From Tamarix chinensis (Eukaryota; Streptophyta; Magnoliopsida; Caryophyllales; Tamaricaceae): 64,000 bases of DNA. The position numbers were made by a program, and so were the translations under genes. Under the pieces are notes generated by a model. It made no database searches. It was not told where the DNA came from and saw only the letters and a program-made list of their open reading frames with translations. The DNA lies in the NCBI GenBank assembly GCA_030549775.1, contig CM060176.1, positions 102,033,569-102,097,568 on the forward strand. The letters are read 5' to 3'. Positions 13,223-25,430 of the stretch are shown here, one piece after another. The first letter of the stretch is position 1, and each line of letters opens with the position of its first letter.

Positions 13223-13837
13223 AGGCTAAAGGAAAATAAAATACAACTTGCAAGAAATTCAACATACTTAAATCAGAGTAGCGCATCAAATCATTTACCA
13301 GAATAAAATCCACCAATGGTGGTTACAGTAATAACATATACATTTAAAACCAAGAATTTAAATGAGAAGGAGAAAATGCCTAATGGTACCGCATAATTCC
13401 TTACTCTCTTTCCCCGTAGCCCACTTGAGTAGCACCTAAAAGACCTGCAAGGGCACTGCCCATTGAATAGGCAGGGGCCCCAAAAGGGAATCCCTTCAGT
13501 ACTACGATACTGAGTAACCCTTTAATACCACACTTAAATACAGGCCCGCAATGCAACACATATTGCAACTATATACATATGTAAACTGAGGTGCATACAT
13601 AACAATCACACGTAACACAAGTTATAATTCACGATCGATATCTTTGGGCCTTAAGCCATGTCATAGTATAAAATCCATACATTCGGGCCTTAAGCCATTA
13701 TTCCATCACCATTCAATTAGTATCATATTTTATATCCATGTGAGTGCGAGAACCCCCATTATTATAGCCGGTGGACCGGAAAGTATACACTCAGGGCAGA
13801 ATGCCTCTGACCACTATTATTGCCGATGGACCACATT

Positions 13838-14142
13838 TGTAACACCCCGAGTTGATATGATCATGCAGGGGTTACCTTGGAGTGCTTTCAGATTGATCGG
13901 CTGACCCCACAGATCAACACGAGTCCTTTCAGCACGCTTTGTCCTTACTCACGCGCTTTCCCGAGAAATTTTTAGAAAATTTCCGAAACTTTTCAGGAGG
14001 TCACCCATCCTAAAATTGCTCCACGGCCAGCACGCTTAACTATAGAGTTCTTAGGATAGAATCACCAAAAGGATGGTATACCATGTTGATATAAGTAGCC
14101 AAATCAATCCTTATAACACTCCACTCAATTTGGGGTATTACA
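13838..14142 (-). mobile_element. Cassandra-type LTR with 5S rRNA-like core
   Basis: On the minus strand the unit starts TGTAATACCCCAAATTGAG and ends GGGGTGTTACA. Within 13990-14051, also on the minus strand, are AGTTAAGCGTGCT and AGGATGGGTGACCTCCTG, matching the internal-promoter half of plant 5S rRNA. LTRs of this size with an embedded 5S segment are the hallmark of Cassandra TRIM elements. Only one LTR is seen, so it is probably a solo LTR. It is not a functional 5S gene because the 5S 5' half is missing. Confidence 0.8.
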
Positions 14143-14183
14143 TTCACCCCCACTCAACGGTCAATTTGAGGTATTACACCTAA

Positions 14184-14715
14184 ACATTGATTATGAAAAG
14201 GCAAGGATGCATAAATGTGAGTTTGGTGTCACCTTCAAGCACCACTTTAGTTACTCTGATTTGTATTTAGTGTCAATACTTAAATTTATTATTTGAGACA
14301 CCTAAGTTATCTTTATATTGTAAATATTCCATGTTTATGTACTTAAGTATGATCCTTGCTATACCATGATAAATGTAAACTACGTTTATGTGCAATAACT
14401 ATATCTTACTCAATTCTCACATATTGATACAATCCTTTTATGGTGGTTACTATCTACTTGATGGAAAGATGATGATGTACATGAGCAGGATCCTGAATCC
14501 TCGATTGATGGTGGTCATGACAACCAGTTTTCTCATAATAATTGGTGATACTTGATGGAGAGTGATGTTAGCTAATAGTTAAACTAACCGGCGATTATTT
14601 TTTACCCTTAAATTGGAGAATTTTGTTTTGTTAGTTATTTTAAAGTCTTGGCTTTGCCACTGTACTTCATTTATCTTGGTTTGTATAACCTATACTACCT
14701 TGGTTATGTATGCAT
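14184..14715. other. Gene-free stretch
   Basis: AT-rich, no gene seen. The first 60 bases continue the local repeat that flanks copy 3 on its left (ACATTGATTATG...GGATGCATA). Confidence 0.5.
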
Positions 14716-15019
14716 TTACCTTTGGATATGTTGTTAATGTTTTATATTGTATCAATGCTAGCCTTGCATAGGACATTGGCTAGGTGAATGATCATATTTC
14801 TTCAATGTTAGTTGTGATGGTTTCACCCTTGACCTTTGGATTTTGCTTTTGCGTTACTCATATAATGTTACCTTTGGATATGTTGTTAATGTTTTATATT
14901 GTATCAATGCTAGCCTTGCATAGGACATTGGCTAGGTGAATAATCATATTTCTTCAATGTTAGTTGTGATGGTTTCACCCTTGACCTTTGGTTTTTGCTT
15001 TTGTGTTACTCATAAAATG
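14716..15019 (+). repeat. Tandem duplication of a 152-bp unit
   Basis: TTACCTTTGGATATGTTG starts each copy, near 14716 and 14868. The two copies differ at only a few bases (for example AATGATCA versus AATAATCA), so the duplication is fairly recent. It contains no open frame of note. Confidence 0.85.
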
Positions 15020-16160
15020 ATTTTTTTGTTACAAAAAGTAGGGGTGTCATATGCTCGCGCGCATACACACCCTTTTATTGCCTATGTCCATTCTTAATTG
15101 AACTATGTATTATTGTTGTATAATATATGTATTTGTTTCAGGATAAAATTTTTCAAAAAGGATATGAATTATTGTCCTAAAACATGTGTGTTTATATCAT
15201 ATAAAATGAATATTTATATCTTGAAATATATTTATATCCTAGGAGATGTGTATTTATATTTTGGAAGATGTGTATTGTTATAAATGATGCATATTAATAT
15301 TTTAGAATATGTGTATGTATATCATTAAGATGCTTACTTTATTGGAAATATGTGTATTCTTATAATATGTAAGGTTGCCTCAATTATTTTGAAGGTCCTA
15401 TGTTAAAAACTACAAACATACCCCCCCCCCAAAATTAGAAAATACATAAATATTAAATAGATTCAACAAAAAAGTGGCAAGTTTAATGTACATCGATGAC
15501 TGTCAAAGCTTGTTTGGGAGGAGAGAATATGGCTGAAGCCAATTGAATGGGAACTGAATGTGGGTAATGGGCTCCATAGAATTAAAATTGAAATACAAAA
15601 ACAAAGGTGAACATATTTTCATTTATTTATTTATTTTTTAATCAATAGTTTGTTTACATTAGTGAACCCTACTTTTCAAACTTACAAATAAGAGTAGTTA
15701 CAACCATATTTTTACGAATCAAACCAAATCGATTATCGAATTGATATTATTACTAGGTAATTGGTTTAGTGATCAGACTAGTAGTTTAGACTTGTAGATT
15801 TAGCTGTATATATTAGGTCAAAAAATATAAATTATATAAAAAAATTAAGTTACATATAAATGTAACCAACTCCTAAATGATTTTTAGACTAGTTCAATGG
15901 TTTTCATTGGTCTTATTGGTTAAGGGCTTCTAAAAACTGATACTTGAAATTTAGCCAGTGACTTGATTGGTTCACTAGTTTGAAAAGAAATTTATTTCAA
16001 AATAGTTAATTTAACTTTTAAAATGGTGTTTAAATAATTTTTGAATAAAATATTATACATATTATTTATAAAGTAAATATATAGAAATAAAAATAAAAAT
16101 AAATAAATAAGGAGCTCAAATAAGATCATGCAAATAATTACAAACATAAAATAATTATGT
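15020..16160. other. Gene-free AT-rich stretch
   Basis: Contains irregular TGTGTATTTATAT words (15180-15360) and a C11 run near 15421. No gene is seen. Confidence 0.5.
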
Positions 16161-16165
16161 ATACA

Positions 16166-16209
16166 TATGTGTGTGTGTGTGTGTGTGTCTACAGACACAC
16201 ACACACACG
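16166..16209. repeat. (GT)n-CTACAG-(AC)n inverted microsatellite
   Basis: A run of GT repeats is followed by CTACAG and then a run of AC repeats, so the two runs are inverse to one another and can pair as a hairpin. Short Cys/Val and Thr/His open frames across it are artefacts. Confidence 0.85.
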
Positions 16210-16650
16210 CACACCAAATGGGCTTAGCAAGTCGGGTATGGAACTATTGGATCCAAAACTATACCTATTTAGGTATATATAGACCCAGATCCAACTCAAA
16301 TTTATTGGGTCCAAAAATCATAGACCAAAACCCACGAAAAATAAGGCAGGTCTAGTGGGTTTGGGTTAGGTCCAGGGATCCATTGCCATCCCTAGTCACG
16401 ACTCATACATCCTCCCTTCACTTTTCTTTCTTCCCTTTATTTTTTTCTCTATCGTGCAATCCAATTCCATGTTTTACAGTAAACATAGGTTTACAAAAAC
16501 CCTAACGAAATTGTATCATCACAACTATGAAGGAGAAGGAGAAGGAGAGGACACTTTTGGCAACTATGAACCAATCAACCTCTATTCGATATCAATTTTG
16601 ATCTTGATCAAGAGGTATATATTTGCTTGTTATCATTGATTAGGTTTTTA
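16210..16650. other. Gene-free stretch with a MITE-like right end
   Basis: Near 16375-16395 the text reads CCATTGCCATCCCTAG, the inverse of the TAGGGATGGCAAC end of the element at 52116. Repeated GGGTCCA/GACCCAGATCC words lie just before it. I could not find the matching left terminus, so it may be truncated. Confidence 0.35.
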
Positions 16651-16651
16651 G

Positions 16652-16980
16652 CATGTGCATGACAACATAAGATGAGTTTGTAGAAGATCATGACTAGTGT
16701 AAGGAACTCACACTATTTCCCAATAGTAACATGAATGACTAACGCAAGTTATGGTTACCAACGTGAGCTTTTCATGCTAACCGTGTAGAATAAATGTGAA
16801 GATCTTATGTTGCCTTGGACAACATGAGATGAATACATAGGATGACATGATAATTGTAAGGAACTCACGCTGCCATCCAGTAATAATGTGATTAACTCAC
16901 ATAAGTCATGGATATTAATATAAGCATCTCACACTCACCATAAAGAAAGAATATGAATATCTTACACCACATGGGATGCT
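16652..16980 (+). repeat. Diverged tandem repeat, about 167-bp unit, two copies
   Basis: CAACATAAGATGAGT near 16652 and CAACATGAGATGAAT near 16819 start parallel stretches, both followed by GTAAGGAACTCAC. No coding content. Confidence 0.65.
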
Positions 16981-16981
16981 T

Positions 16982-17340
16982 TGTAATACCCTGACTACAC
17001 ATTAGTCCAGGTAGTTACTTGTAACCCTTTTTAGATTGATGATTGACTCCACAAATCAATGTGAACTCACACACTTCTTGAGAACTTCTAGAATGTTACC
17101 CATCATTAGAGTATTTTAAGTCAAATATGCTTAACTATAGAGTTCTCTAATGATTGAATTTCTAAAAAGAAGGTATAATTTGTTAATATAGGCAGTCTTA
17201 TAAATAATTGTAATCCTCTACCATCCACTAGTAATTTGTATTTCTAAGAAGGAAGGTGCACCTTGTTGATATGTGTAGTTATATCAATTTTTTTGAGCCT
17301 ATGCCATCCACCAAGACTACCACTAATTTGGAATATTACA
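16982..17340 (-). mobile_element. Degraded Cassandra-type LTR
   Basis: Runs from TGTAATACCCTGACTACAC to AATTTGGAATATTACA. The minus strand keeps AGAACTCTATAGTTAAGCAT and GATGGGTAACATTC near 17088-17150, a decayed 5S-like core. A partial internal duplication of the LTR start makes it longer than the copy at 13838. No clear target duplication. Confidence 0.65.
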
Positions 17341-18870
17341 TGGAATATTGCATGCTTATCATGGGGAAATCACACAACCAATGAAGGCTAGCATGATTCT
17401 CCCATGCAAGACACTCTAGCTAGCGAATGATGAGGCTATACTTAGGATCGTAGTTTTATTGTTTCCTTGCTTATGTATATCTCATGTCATATGCATTTCA
17501 ATTTAAATCTCTATCTTCAAGACAATATATGCACTATTATCTAAATTTTAGTACTTCAATTGAACTCACTTGCATCAATTTCAAGTGAAATGAAAACTCG
17601 TAATAGAAATAATAGAGCACAACTACATGAAAACATGATCATCAAAGATTGCACAAAATATGGATCAAATTCTTAACTTAAGTAAATATCACTAGCAATC
17701 ATAATAATATGAAATTGATATTTTCTTTACTTTAACGTCATAAAACTAATATCATGTTGCATCTATGAACAACACATGTTAGGGTTTATGGTTATAGTGA
17801 AAACAAATTGCTCACTTAGGTTGCACGAGGAGATTACGCTTCCTCTTTAGGCTTGAGATGAGTGGTCACACATAATTAGCATCCCTACGTTAGAAGCTCA
17901 CACTACATCATTTAATTTGTGTGAACTACCCATATTGATTGATCTCAGTTACACAAAACTTACATATGTTCTTCACTATACTTGCATGAGCATATTGCAT
18001 GACAATTCCTCACCACCCTCAACATTTCATGTTGGCTTCATCGAACCGCCATACCTCAACTGATGTTTGAAGAACATAAATCTACAAAAATACGCACCGA
18101 TCTACAATAATAATGCACATATCCAAACATTAAACAAGTTACTTTCATTGAACCTGAGCTCAAAGATGTAAATTGCATAGATTTGTACCAAGCTAAGTTG
18201 GAAGATGAAGGTGAGAAAAGAATGGGAGGTGTATGATGAAGGCGAGAAGAGAAACAGAGGTGCATGAGGTGTGAATGATGAGGTTGAGTTAGGTGAGATT
18301 TGATTATATTTTAGGAGGGAGAACGTGAGTTATGAATAAAGTTTATGGCTAGTCATGGTCATGTCAATGACTAATTTGAAAAAAGTTGCATTGGTTATTT
18401 TATGTAAAAAATTTTCATTGTTTTTTAAATAACTCCCTCAAGGATTAAATGGATCAATGATAAGAAAAAAAATTTTTGCGGACACGTTGTAAGAATTCAA
18501 AAGAAAAAAATAATATATATTTAAATTTTAAATCCAAATCAAAAACTAATTTTTTCTAAAATTATGTATAATAATGCACTAATTCTATATTTCATTAATA
18601 ATTAAGCAATAAAAAATAATAATATAAAATAAAAGAAAATTGTGGGAAAAATGTATTTTTTTATCATATTAACAATAATAATAATAATAATAATTACAAT
18701 ATAAATAATACTAATAATAAATTTATTGTATTTTTATGCTATAATTTCTTTTATAGTGTATTATTATTAGTTTATATTATATAATTATTAATAAAACAAA
18801 TAAAATTAGTATACTCATATGCATAATTTTGAAAAAAATTAAATTTTTGGTTTAGGTTCAGTATTTGGAG
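17341..18870. other. Gene-free stretch upstream of the putative first exon
   Basis: Mixed sequence to about 18300, then strongly AT-rich (18400-18850) with (AAT)-type runs near 18670. No gene is recognised. The AT-rich block could include promoter sequence for the downstream gene. Confidence 0.45.
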
Positions 18871-19220
18871 GTATAGAATTAGTGATTAGAAGGGCAACAA
18901 GTACGGTAGTAGTAGATTTTATAATTTTCGTGACGGCAGTCGAAACTCGACACAGTCATCTTTCGGCTGTCGTCTCGTTGTGTTGCTCGACGCTTCTCTG
19001 TCTCACTCTTCCCCTTTTAATCCGATTTAAATCAATCCTTTCCGCCATTAACATAACTCTCCCCTTCTTATGTACTGAACTGTGAAGAATTAACGATTGG
19101 TTACAATCAATCTGTGTTCATTGGGCGAAGAAGTTTGATTTCAGTATCATAGAACACACTTTAACGGACCAGAACTCAGCATTTCTCTATCAAATTTGAG
19201 GATCTCGTCGTTCAATTATC
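18871..19220 (+). promoter_or_regulatory. Putative promoter-proximal region and 5' UTR of the PTST1-like gene
   Basis: Base composition shifts sharply at about 18920 from AT-rich to balanced and CpG-containing, with a C/T-rich run at 18970-19060, as plant 5' UTRs often show. A short upstream ATG near 19070 is closed almost at once by TGA. No TATA box is called with confidence. The role depends on the start exon at 19221. Confidence 0.35.
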
Positions 19221-19237
19221 ATGCTATTGAATTTCAG
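19221..19237 (+). CDS. Putative start exon of the PTST1-like gene
   Basis: ATG plus four further codons and two bases (Met-Leu-Leu-Asn-Phe, then AG) end at the donor CAG|GTCAGA. The split codon is completed exactly by the first G of the exon at 42437, giving Arg and keeping frame. The joined start (MLLNFRSFPVTHSRIS) looks like a plastid transit peptide: hydrophobic start, then Ser/Arg-rich with almost no acidic residues. The alternative, reading upstream from 42437 without splicing to Met at 42339, gives a Phe/Tyr-rich hydrophobic leader that is less plausible. I found this exon by phase and consensus only, across 23.2 kb. Other short first exons could fit. Confidence 0.45.
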
Positions 19238-20422
19238 GTCAGAGTTAGACTCTGAAATCCACTCTCTAGTTTTCGAATTTTTTTTTCTCTTCCTTTTCGT
19301 TTCTATATGCTATGATTTCTTTTTTCTTTTTTTTTCCTTCCTTGTGAATGTTCTTATTTTAGTCATCTCAGTACATGCTCAATTATGAATTGCAATTCAA
19401 CTTGTTTTCGGATTATTTTTTGTGCTTTTTGTGTACTGTGATGGAGGCAGGATTTTGAACTCATAGTACTATACTGTAGAAAGTCAAGAAAAAATAACGA
19501 CAATTCTACTTTTTAGTTTTTAGACTCTACATTCTATGATCTCATCCCTATTTAGTTATTTCTCTCAATATCTAAGAAAAGAAGAAACAATTGCCACAAA
19601 TTATTCTAATTAACTGTGAAATCGAACAATTATTCACAAATCACAAAATTACATCCATAGTGACCAGATGAAATTAATTACCGATTGCTCTAAAGATTCA
19701 CTTCTGGCAGGTCTAATTGAATCACTGATGCACAAGCAAATAAAAACATGAACAAATTCTAAATAACTCGAGAGTACAAGAACTAAATAATGCAATTTTG
19801 GAGCGAATAATTCAAAGTACAAGAACTACACGATCTGTTGACGGAATGATGAATTTGCTGCCATCGACAAGTATAGAGCATGCAGATCATTTGTTGAGAG
19901 CGAAGGAAGCTGAAAGCATGCATCAATGGCAGCGTTGTTGGTACAACTATTGCAGTTGTCCCATCCTTAGAGGGAGGTAGCGGCTCGCTTTATGGTGTCA
20001 CCATATAATACCAAAAAAATGCAGTAATACATTGACCATTAAAAATACTGGGTATATAATTTTTTGTATTGTGACATTTCAGTATTTCACATAATATAAT
20101 TTTTATGTTGGAAGTTTCTAATAGGGAAGAATCTCAGAATTATTTTAGTATAATTATTTACTTTTTTTAATAATTTAAATTAAAGATAATTTAACCTAAA
20201 AATATTTTTAAAAAAATAATATTCCCTCGCCATTACCCTTGTTTTCCTTCCCTCTTGAATTCCCCCTTCCCTGGAACGCTAGTCCCAATCCTGGTTCCCC
20301 TTGTCGTTTTCCTTTGTTTTTTTGCCCAAATTTTTTGCGGAGCTTGATCCTCTCAATTTGCAAGTGCACGGTATCGAGGTAGCATTCTAGGTATCGTTTC
20401 GTAGTGAGTACAAGAAAGGGGA

Positions 20423-23400
20423 TGTAATATCCCCAAATTTTACTTAAAAATTTCATCTTTTTAAATCATTAATTACAAAAATATTGGGTGTTGATGCAAG
20501 GAATAAAACTGCGGTTGCAGTCAAGAGTGTCGCGAACAATATTTTATATATCGCGGTTGTCGTGACGTGATTTTTTAATTCTTTTTCACAACAAATATTG
20601 GCTAATATCGGTAAAATATTGGCCAATATCCCAAATTTCGCTGATATCGCGGCGATAAATATGTGATTTTCTGAAATGGCTGTATTTCAAAAATTTCGTG
20701 TTGCGGCTGATCCAAAAACCATGAAATTGCGGCTGATACGCTATTGCGGTATCGATATTTCATTGTATGTGTTGATGCTACTCTTAGCATAATTTTAGCA
20801 TCCTCTACTATTCTTATACTAAGTAATAAGGCTAAACATTACTTTGCTTAAATTAATAACCATAAGAAAAATATATAAATTTCAACACATAATAATATTT
20901 TCCTAGTAGTACAAAAGATTTGGCAAAAAGTTATAAGTTTATTAGAGAAAAATATAGAAGGGGTCGTAAGAGTCTAAGGAAAATCTATATCAAAAGATGT
21001 CAGGCGAACACCGGATAGTTCTAACTTCTAACTTTCAACCCCTACCATAAGCCATTAGGCCGAACCCTTAAAGTACTCATTCAAGGTAAATACTACCTTT
21101 TGAATAGGCATGGGACCATGGAACATAACTCGTTAGTACAACAGTACTGTATAATTACTACACAACACTAACATACAAATGCCACATGAGGTACATAGCA
21201 GGAAATATAAAGTATAATGACATAGCACATTAAATAATACATACAATAGCTAAGTGTCACATTCATACTATAAGCCACATGTTCATCACATCAAACATAA
21301 CTATATGACGACTATTTCATTAATCTAAATACTCACAAAGGGAAACGCCAAACTATAATTAAAGCCTTTCACAATAACCACCTCTATAGTAATTATAACA
21401 TGATAAGGAACACACTGAGACAATTATCAACGAATATAATAAATCCAAATAGTGCATGAATGCAACTATCAAACCAACATACCAAAATCAAGTAGTGTGC
21501 GGAGGCAACTACCAAATTGACAAACCACATGAATGCATTTAAGTCCTTATATAGTAATTATTTCCATTTTTAATTATTCGATAGGATATATTAATAATCC
21601 AGAGATATAAAAATACATGGGTCATACTAGTGTACTAAGGCAATATAGTATCCTCCCACCTTATAATCCAGAGACATACAAATACTTTGGTCATATTGAT
21701 GCAACAAGAAAACACAATATCCTCCCATCTTAAGACACCTAATTCTTAATTATTAATACCCCTTATAAGGTCCGTAGGTCACCTATAAAGGAGACTAGGG
21801 CTTAAGCTAAAATGCTGAGGCATCTAATGAAGACCAAATCAAATCGAGGGCTCCTACCTCGTTTTTAGGGTACTTAACCTTAAAGAGAAGCCATTCCCAA
21901 ATATTGGGTCTTCCACTCTAAATATTAATATATTAAGAAGGTGATCATAAAATATCACATAATATACAATTATCTCAATTCGAAACTTAATCAATTTTTC
22001 TTTATTTCTAATTATTAAAGTCAACTCTAAGGTTAATGGTCCAAGTCAAAGGCAAGGTCAAGTCTAAAGGTTAATAATAAGGTCAACTTATTAATACACT
22101 AAGGCCGTCGTATGTCCAGTTATTCATATTAGATGCATTAGGTCAAAAATGACCAAAATGCCCTCAAAACCAACCTTCATTTTATATTTATTAAAATAAT
22201 AATTTATTATGAAAAAGGCTAAAAGACAATAATTTATAATATTTTAGCATATAAGAATTTTTTAGCGATTATCTATATATTCCATTATGTATGCATTTCA
22301 TGACTTATATGAACAAACCTTAATTATACATTTCTAACGCATCATGGTGTATGCAAGTATTTCAAGTCTTAGACCATGCAAAATAACAATCATAACAGAT
22401 TAATCCTAATCATGCTTGCGTATGATCATGCTTTTTTTTAATCCTAGTTACAACGTGCAATAATAATCACGGAACACTTAACATGATATAGTCATAACAA
22501 CTTGACAAGGTCACAAACCTAAACGAAACCCTATATAGGCATACATTAACCTTTTTTATATATATCACACACACACACACACATGTATATATCTCATAAT
22601 AAATAATAAGACAAACATATGCTAATTAATTAATATTATACTTTTGGCATTCACACCTTTTCATAACACTTGCATATCTATTATAAGATTTCGGCATATT
22701 ATGCATGTATATATCATTTCAAAAGTCCACATGCATAAAACATACTCTAACCAACATAACAACTCTATATGTGTCCACCTAGATTCACATTTTAGTAGAA
22801 GCATACAGTGACCTCTTATCCAAGCAAAAGAAATAAAGCAAGATTTACCCGACTAGTCTCCATTCAACCTTTTTGAACTCCTTACATCAAAATAATCAAA
22901 CATGTTAGCAATTAATCCGTAATCATCGATTAAATCGCAACAATCAGGCATACTAAGTAATGTTAGGTTCTCATTTCACCAAGGCAAAAGGGAAGGAACT
23001 CATGCAAGGAGAGGAAGGCACGCATGAGACAAGCACGGCTGTGCGAGGATGGGTGCATGGGTGTGCGATGAGGGCACGGTTGAGGCGTGCTTGGGTCGAG
23101 GGAAAAATTGCGCACGGCTGGAAGCAAGGCACAGGTTGAGCATGCAAGGGGTGCATGACCATGCTAGGTGCGCACGGGTCAAATGTGCTTTAGTCAAAAC
23201 CAAATCAAACTGGGCAAATGAGGAGGGGAAAAAGGCATGGTTGGTGGTTGTGGTGAGGTGTGATGACAAAGTGGGACAGAAGGAGAAGGAAAGGCTCGAC
23301 GACGGTGGTGCTGGGTAGGAACAGCAACAATGACCAGGGCATGGAGGAGGAAGGGAAGGAGGGGGCTCGACTAGGTTTTTTCTCACCGACAAGGAATGGA

Positions 23401-23859
23401 AACGAGAGAAGGGAAGAGGCGAGGGTTGGGAAGAGGTGCATGTATATGTATATATGGAGGCATGGCTAGGTGTGAGGCAAAGGAAAACTGACGAGGGAGT
23501 TGGGTTTGGGTGTGGGATGGGCAGAGGTTTGGTGTGGTAGGAGCTGTGTGCAAGGGTTGTAGGGTGTAGGGGTGAGGGGGTTGTGTAGGGGTGCATGGTT
23601 GGGAAGAGGAGGGTAAAGGCTACGAGCGCATAGGTGAGTTAAGGGTTGTTTGGCCTGAAAGGGGAAAAGGAAAGGGGCAGGTGAGGGTTGTGCGATGGTC
23701 AAGGGAAGGGAAAGAAAGAAAAAGGAGAAAAAGAAAAGGGGAGAAAGGGAAGAGAGGAAAAAAGATAGGGAAAAACAAAATAACTTTGGGGTTAGGATTA
23801 GAGTTAGGTTAAAATATAAATTAATCGGGATTAGATTAATAAAATATTGGGGTATTGTA
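20423..23859 (+). mobile_element. TGTAA-family element, copy 4
   Basis: Starts TGTAATATCCCCAAATTTT and ends TATTGGGGTATTGTA. Flanks GGGGA (20418-20422) and GGTGA (23860-23864) match at four of five bases, a likely decayed target duplication. A G/A-rich tract at 22990-23780 carries low-complexity open frames in several phases that are not conserved in other copies. Near its 5' end it hosts a MITE (20498-20768). Confidence 0.65.
20498..20768 (+). mobile_element. MULE-like MITE, GC-rich family, copy 1
   Basis: GTGTTGATGC at 20488-20497 repeats exactly at 20769-20778, a 10-bp target duplication typical of Mutator-like insertion. The 271-bp body starts AAGGAATAAAACTGCGGTTG and ends CGATATTTCATTGTAT. 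It carries GTCGCGAACAATATTTTATA, CGCGGTTGTCGTGACGTG and several (T)ATTGGCCAATAT blocks, all shared with copies at 25028, 44757 and 55356. No coding capacity. Confidence 0.8.
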
Positions 23860-25027
23860 GGTGAACATGTCTTTTATGTTTAGGCGATCATATATGGTGA
23901 TTGGGGTGACTATCTAATTTAAACAAAAACATGCAAAATAAAATAAGCACTTTGACATGTAAAAGGTGTTTTCCATATAAAGAGATGGCGAATGATCCAC
24001 TCAACTTTCTTAATCCTAATTCAATCAACACTTTACCCAGAGCCTGATTCACATATCCGCATATCACTATCAAATATGTCAATAGAGACTTGAAGTGTAA
24101 TGCTCTTTTGAGCCACTACACCTTATCGCCTATCGTTATTCATTTATCTCTATAGCATGAAGGCAAAGAACAATCAACACATTAACAAATATCACAAATT
24201 CCTCTCATTTATGTTGTAAAGATAATCAATGTTTCTTAACCTTGTGATTCAAACCCTAGTTATGCTATTATATCTCACTTTGACCCATCTGTCGAATCTT
24301 GCTAGAAATTCTCACCAATAACCAGAAATCAACCAAATTCCAAATATCGTCAATAATTTCAATAATATAACATATAAAATCATGAATGGAATCAAGAAAG
24401 GTAAAGGTTTTCAATGCATTTCGATCAAGGAATTTCCCTTAAACTTAGCACATATTCAATTAGCCATGCATGATTTCAATTAAGAAAAAAAATCATAAAC
24501 AAGAGAGTACTCATCAATTTAGACATACATAAATGAGGAACAAAGACTCAATATTCTTTTATTTGCAATTCTGAATACACTGTTCATTTTCTTTGCTTTG
24601 GATTACAAGATGGAGGAGGCGAGGATGGGGTTTTGGTTGTGGAGAAGGAACCTTAGATGCTCTCAAGTTGTCCAAAGTTGTAACACTAAAGCAGTCGCCC
24701 AAAATAACATATAAAGATCAATTGCCAAAAAATGTCGCACAAAACGACACAATTGTATTAGTCAACACGGTTTGCCCCTGTTGCTCTAGGCTTCTTGATT
24801 TTCTAATAACTTAGATAGATTTTGGTATTTTGACTATAGCTTTGTCAATACACCTCCAAATGAGCTGAATTTAGATGGGTTGGAAAACTAACATTTTTGA
24901 ATATTTTCCCAAAATTAGATCACATCCTTGTTGAAATTCCTGGCTTCTCATACTTGCACCTTTTGAAAACACTCTCTTGTTTCCAGTTTAGTTCTCTACA
25001 CATTGCGTTTTCGCTCCTCTTGACTCA

Positions 25028-25300
25028 GATAATAAAACTGTGGTCGCAATCACAACATGGCAGTCTCAGGGTATTGAGGAAGATATTTTATATGTTGCAA
25101 TTGTCTTAGCTTATTTATTTATTTTTTAAAATTTTTCACAAGAAGTATCGGTCGGTATCAGTAGATATCGGCAATATATGTGTGTTTTTTTCTCTGTCGC
25201 GTATCGTTGGGATATCATATCGGTGAGGTTAAAATTCGAAATGTCTTGGCTGATATGATATGTCTAGGCTGATATTTTGCTGTGTGGTTTTGCTCCAAGT
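25028..25300 (+). mobile_element. MULE-like MITE, copy 2 (diverged)
   Basis: AATAAAACTGTGGTCGC, GATATTTTATATGTTGCAATTG and repeated GGTATCAGTAGATATCGG blocks follow the order of the copy at 20498. CpGs are largely converted to TpG/CpA. Ends are approximate and no target duplication was found. Confidence 0.6.
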
Positions 25301-25430
25301 AACCTACAAAATTGGCCAAGAGCGGTAAACACAATCAAACAAACTAAATTCACATAAAAATAAGGTAAATTCTATCTTGAATTTGTATAATAAATCATAC
25401 TAATCAAATAGAATTGGTTCTATAGGTAGA

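Larger units (their letters stand above)
13073..14178 (+). mobile_element. TGTAA-family element, copy 3, internally deleted
   Basis: Starts TGTAACACCCCCAAAATTC and ends TTTGAGGTATTACA, with CCTAA at 13068-13072 and 14179-14183. The unoccupied form of the target is visible nearby: the phrase TCACCTAAACATTGATTATG occurs intact near 13000 in a local repeat. The copy keeps the family's 5' stem-loop (13169-13222) and one CCACTATTATAGCCGGTGG unit near 13755, but lacks the long purine tract. A Cassandra-type LTR lies in its right part (13838-14142). Confidence 0.75.
20345..25020 (+). repeat. Possible Athila/Tat-like LTR split by a TGTAA-family copy
   Basis: TGATCC at 20345 is followed by TTTGCAAGTGCACGGTATCG and AGTACAAGAAAGGGG, a typical start for such LTRs, and then the copy at 20423 begins. 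After that copy ends at 23859, sequence resumes (GGTGAACATGTC...) and runs through LTR-like text to about 25020 with no coding content. The two halves are joined by reasoning from the insertion only. The right end is approximate. Confidence 0.35.

Noticed and set aside
13990..14051. 5S rRNA gene on the minus strand
   Set aside because: Only the 3' part of 5S-like sequence is present, embedded in a Cassandra-type LTR with TG...CA ends.
18882..19085. 67-codon open frame upstream of the putative start exon
   Set aside because: No family signature and no splice or start context better than the ATG at 19221; probably 5' UTR.
22971..23883. Many overlapping open frames of up to 198 codons on both strands
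   Set aside because: They lie in the G/A-rich tract of a TGTAA-family copy, are low-complexity, and are not kept in other copies.
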